From: Pampus argenteus
Lineage: Eukaryota; Chordata; Actinopteri; Scombriformes; Stromateidae
DNA length: 64,000 nt
Assembly: GCA_036937835.1 (NCBI GenBank)
Contig: CM072863.1
Span: 11,954,001 to 12,018,000 of the forward strand
Direction: 5' to 3'
Of this stretch, positions 61,101 through 64,000 are shown piece by piece. The translations under genes were made by a program, and so were the position numbers. Numbering within the stretch: the first letter of the stretch is position 1; every line of letters starts with the position of its first letter. A model generated the notes under the pieces. That model searched no databases and had not been told where the DNA came from. It saw only the letters and a program-made list of their open reading frames with translations.

Positions 61101-64000
61101 GGATGTTAGGTATGAAGGAAACATTTGTCCATCTATTAAAAATCATACAATAAAATCTATTTACATACAAGAACCTTATCCACTTACCTTTATTGGCACA
61201 GGCTATCCACTGCAAAGGGGTTACATCATAATTATGCTGGCCAACAGAGAAGGTGAATACACGAACCTGGATAACGAAAAAGACAAATGAGAGACAGAAA
61301 TGGACAGAGGTAGAGAGGACAAAAGAGAAGACAATTAAAAAAAAAAATAATACAGCCAAAACCAAACTTCCTGCAGAGACAGCAAAAAAAAAAAAAAAAA
61401 AAACTACTGGAAGGCAATAAGTTCACTGTCATGTGAAAATAACTATACATAAATATTGATTAGCCTCCTTGTCACCTCACACAATTGTCTCCAACACAAG
61501 ACTACAGTGAAAAACTTGTCTAACTGCAGATTATTAGTACATGACAGCAGCTGCTAATGAAGAAACCGGATAGTAATGGATATCAGAATAAACACTGGTG
61601 GAGCTGTGAAATGGGGAAAGGAGAGGTGGCAGTGATAGCAAGACTGGAACAAAGACACAAACTGAGTATCTATTTGGCTGTAATTTTAGAGGCTCTGATG
61701 ATAAATTGACTAATTAGTCAGCAGGTCAGAGCTGTTAACACCAGCAGCAAAAGAACAAAAGAGACAGAAGAAGAGAAACAGCGCTCCAATCTGTGTCTGT
61801 GTGTGTGAGAGAGAGAGAGGATGAGTTGAAAAAAAAAAGAGAAAAGAGATGACTCACAAGAGCTAAAAACCCTGAATCAAAACATCCAAAATAGAAGTAA
61901 TGAAAGCTTGGACAGGACATTATATGCACAGATTGGAGTGCTTGGCATGTTTTTGTCACCTAACTAACACAACTGCCTGTGCTATAATGAGACCATGTCA
62001 GCATAATACAGTGGGAGACAGGGAGGACAAGTGACTGCTCAGTTCCTGGACATGCATGATGTCTTGGGCAGGCAGAGTGAGTATATAAATAGATAACAGC
62101 TTTATGGACAGACTCACTGTTTTGTTGGGCCAGTTATACTTCTCAAAGATGTCCTGTGCACGATCCTCCCCACCATCTGTAAACATCATTATCATCTTAT
62201 TGCAGTTGGCCCTTGGGGCGCTGGTCTCCTATGGCACATGAAGAGAGAAAAGAAGGAGAGGAGAGCACAGAGGGAAAGCGGTTAGGTTAGGGAAAATACA
62301 AAAATAAAAAAGGGTGCTCATGCTCGGAAATTACTTTAAAATAGTAACCCTGCCTTGATGTTTCAGGGCGTAAGGTGAAAAGGTTACACTTTAAAAAATA
62401 TTTGTCACAGTAACATTGATCTTTTGTGATTACGAGTAGCCTAATAATGCATAACATAATGGGCATGTATAGGCAGAAATCTATACTGGGATAAATTTGT
62501 AAATAAATAAATAAATTACAACATTATTGTAGCGTTAAATTTAATTGTGTCAGAAGCATTTTCACCATCATTATAGCATTGTATATTCATAGCCAGGCAC
62601 CAGTCTTTAGCATTCAGCTTTGCTACAAACCCCCTGCCTGCCTGTATGGCAGCTGCCATTGATATGCAGCCCAGCGGCATGTCAATCTGACACGATTCTA
62701 ATAAAGATAAATAATATTGCTACAATTACATATTTTTATTGTGCTTCTGCCACCTATCATTGGAGAGAGTGTGCCACAGACAGCGATTAAAGAGGCCTTT
62801 TTATTTCTCATTCTGCTGGCAAGGGAAGGTAGGGTGTGTGTGTGGAAGGGGAGGGTGTGGGGGGCAGATGACACTTGGCTCTATGCCTCCAAACCCACCA
62901 GAGGAATATAAAGTGTCTGTGGCTGATCTCCTCTGGGCTGCGCTCATCAATCATCCCATCAGAGCCCATTAGGGTGGCAGCCTCCTAAAATACACAGCAG
63001 CATACGGAGCTGAGGCAGCACCTGTGTCGAGAGCATGTGGATGCCTGCTGTTGACAAACCTCACCACTGTGCTGGCTGCTGCAAACGTTAGCGTCACTCC
63101 ATTGCAACAGCAGTAATAATCAGACCTACCTTCGACAATTACAGACCTCTGGAAATGTCTTATACAATGCCACTCAATGTCAGTGCTGTTTTATCACTGA
63201 CAATTCAGTTTTACTATTCTGATTAGACAGCAACTCTGACAGGAAACATAATAACATGCTGGAGCTTCTGAACATAGTTACAGCATGTTGTTCAAGACCT
63301 TTGATAGGGAAACAAATTCTGTCACAGACAAACATCCAGTCTAGCATTGCCCTTCCCTTGAAGGATTTGTGGCTCTTACATTGAGAAGCTGTTCAAAGGC
63401 AAATGTGAAGCCCGACTTGTAATCTGTGGTTCCTTTGGCTTGCATATGCATGACAGCTTCCTTGAAGATCTTCTTGTTACGAACGTTGGCTTGGACCAAC
63501 GTCCTGAAGCATGGAACAACAGCATCAGCCTTCTCATTGAACTATAAAGGGAAATACGAAGACACACACATGAGCATATACTTTTCTGGACAAAAATAGC
63601 ACAAAATTTAAATTGGTGTCCATCTGTTATTGCTATAAGATTGTGTATTTCTCTGTTTTCTCTTTTATATGTGTGCATAGTTCATGGCGTCATGATGCAG
63701 ACGTGGGTGTGTGCAGATGTAAGCGGCACTGATACTCTCTGGCTGGCAGTAAACACTGGTAATTACAACTTTCCACACAAAGAACAGGTGCACCTGAAAC
63801 ACCAATGCAAACCACTGAACAGAAACCCAGCCAAGGCAATATCATCTGTCTCATCTCATCCACCAAATTAGCTTAAAACTGTGTGTATGTGTGTGGCATA
63901 TATACTCGTACTTGTGTGCAGTGTTTATACGTGATTATAATATTAGTCTGTAATGAAAGGTTTCAAATGCTGTTTCTTCTTGAAGGTCAACTTAAAAATC
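43552..64000 (-). CDS. cacna2d2: Voltage-gated calcium channel alpha2-delta-2 subunit (5' part beyond window)
   Basis: Twenty-eight exons encode the C-terminal 807 residues: 63380-63541, 62118-62228, 61188-61266, 58370-58419, 56028-56117, 55617-55685, 55312-55386, 55145-55219, 54942-55013, 54742-54813, 54500-54561, 52584-52660, 49490-49550, 48587-48684, 47655-47745, 47482-47544, 47182-47285, 46968-47066, 46668-46759, 46524-46571, 46324-46395, 46075-46227, 45887-45939, 45309-45364, 44977-45100, 44573-44682, 44209-44291 and 43552-43674. All junctions keep phase. The first exons give the second half of the VWA domain (MIMMFTDGGEDRAQDIFEKY, VFTFSVGQHNYDVTPLQW). Cache-type segments follow (NGYTFAIDPNGYVLLHPNL), then the cysteine-rich delta part. 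The end is DCGRG plus a hydrophobic tail, the family's GPI-anchor signal. Alpha2-delta subunits raise surface expression of CaV1/CaV2 channels and act in synapses. Wording such as INFREPVTLDFLDAELED and SFESEGHVFIAPRE fits CACNA2D2 best. The signal peptide, MIDAS and gabapentin-site region lie past 64000. Confidence 0.95.
44910..44937. repeat. (GT)n microsatellite in cacna2d2 intron
   Basis: About 13 GT units. Confidence 0.9.
45165..45236. repeat. End fragment of the MITE-like family
   Basis: CATCTAACTCTTGCAAAGAA and TCCCTAAAATGTTGAACTAT match the right terminal region of the element at 17131-17497. Only this end is recognisable. Confidence 0.5.
45440..45810 (+). repeat. Dispersed fish repeat family A, copy 3
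   Basis: Same phrase order as copy 1: GTAGAGCTGAAATTAA start, GTGTTTTGGACTGTTGGTCA, CATTTTTCACTGCTTTCTGA, then an AT-rich end with repeated TTATCAATAA/TTGATCAATA. Lies in a cacna2d2 intron. Confidence 0.7.
50850..52570. repeat. Purine-rich low-complexity region in cacna2d2 intron
   Basis: Long GA-, GGA- and AAG-rich imperfect repeats dominate the plus strand, including a GGGGT array at about 51342-51376. Frames of up to 175 codons on the minus strand (Pro/Ser/Leu-rich) are products of this bias. Confidence 0.75.
54740..54741 (-). other. GC splice donor in cacna2d2
   Basis: The exon at 54742-54813 ends ...GTTGATGAG and the intron begins GCAAGT. Joining to the exon at 54500-54561 gives KSVDE-RYIDEAIRTYTW in frame, as in the family. 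There is no in-frame GT alternative. Confidence 0.8.
58025..58131. repeat. (GA)n microsatellite, about 105 bases
   Basis: A near-perfect GAGA tract with two early interruptions, in the cacna2d2 intron between the exons at 56028-56117 and 58370-58419. It is the longest simple repeat of the window. Confidence 0.95.

Noticed and set aside
60778..61290. 170-codon plus-strand open frame
   Set aside because: It runs antisense across the cacna2d2 exon at 61188-61266, has no family similarity and lies in AT-rich intron.
43552..64000. cacna2d1 or cacna2d3 as the identity
   Set aside because: The FREPVTLDFLDAELED and FESEGHVFIAPRE segments, the GPI-site context and linkage to c3orf18 fit alpha2-delta-2.
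1..64000. CRISPR arrays, tRNA or rRNA genes, bacterial operons, viral insertions
   Set aside because: No regularly spaced repeats, tRNA cloverleaf boxes, rRNA stretches or viral protein similarities were seen on either strand.

Overview
This window is a stretch of vertebrate nuclear genome, almost certainly from a ray-finned (teleost) fish. The genes are multi-exon with GT-AG introns. The proteins are vertebrate-specific families: calglandulin, an HMGA AT-hook protein, C3orf18, MST1/HGF-like, ABHD14B and a calcium-channel alpha2-delta subunit. The introns carry interspersed repeats that I recognise as typical of percomorph fish, a Tc1-like fossil, and CA, GA and TA microsatellites. There is no sign of prokaryotic, viral or plasmid sequence. 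Most long open frames here are chance frames in introns or repeats; the real genes were assembled from short exons by checking splice sites and reading-frame phase across every junction.

Layout: (1) 1-4100, a CpG-rich promoter and the first coding exon of an unidentified minus-strand gene (Met-Pro-Lys-Arg-Lys start) whose remainder lies off the left edge. (2) 6476-8991 (+), calglandulin-like EF-hand protein, five coding exons, 155 aa. (3) 10986-13154 (+), C3orf18 homologue, four coding exons, 165 aa, single-pass membrane protein. (4) 17737-21520 (-), HMGA2-like protein, five exons, 120 aa, three AT-hooks, with a probable 4-kb 3' UTR that carries let-7 seed sites and runs tail-to-tail into c3orf18. 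(5) 26190-36286 (-), mst1 (macrophage-stimulating protein), all 18 coding exons, 709 aa, signal peptide, PAN/apple, four kringles and a catalytically dead trypsin-like domain. (6) 37611-39555 (+), abhd14b, head-to-head with mst1. (7) 43552 to beyond 64000 (-), the C-terminal 807 residues of cacna2d2 in 28 exons, with the 5' part off the right edge.

In human, C3orf18, CACNA2D2, MST1 and ABHD14B all lie in 3p21, so the block is a locally rearranged 3p21 counterpart. The HMGA gene is the surprise. In human an HMGA gene (HMGA1) sits tail-to-tail with SMIM29, a paralogue of C3orf18, on 6p21, whereas human C3orf18 has no HMGA neighbour. The pair here may be an ancient HMGA/C3orf18-family unit kept in fish and lost in mammals. 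No operon-like cooperation is expected; functional links between neighbours are limited to shared promoters (mst1/abhd14b) and converging 3' ends (c3orf18/hmga).

Exon coordinates were derived by eye from splice consensus, phase and family similarity. They are internally consistent (all coding sums are multiples of three), but UTR ends and transcription starts are inferred.
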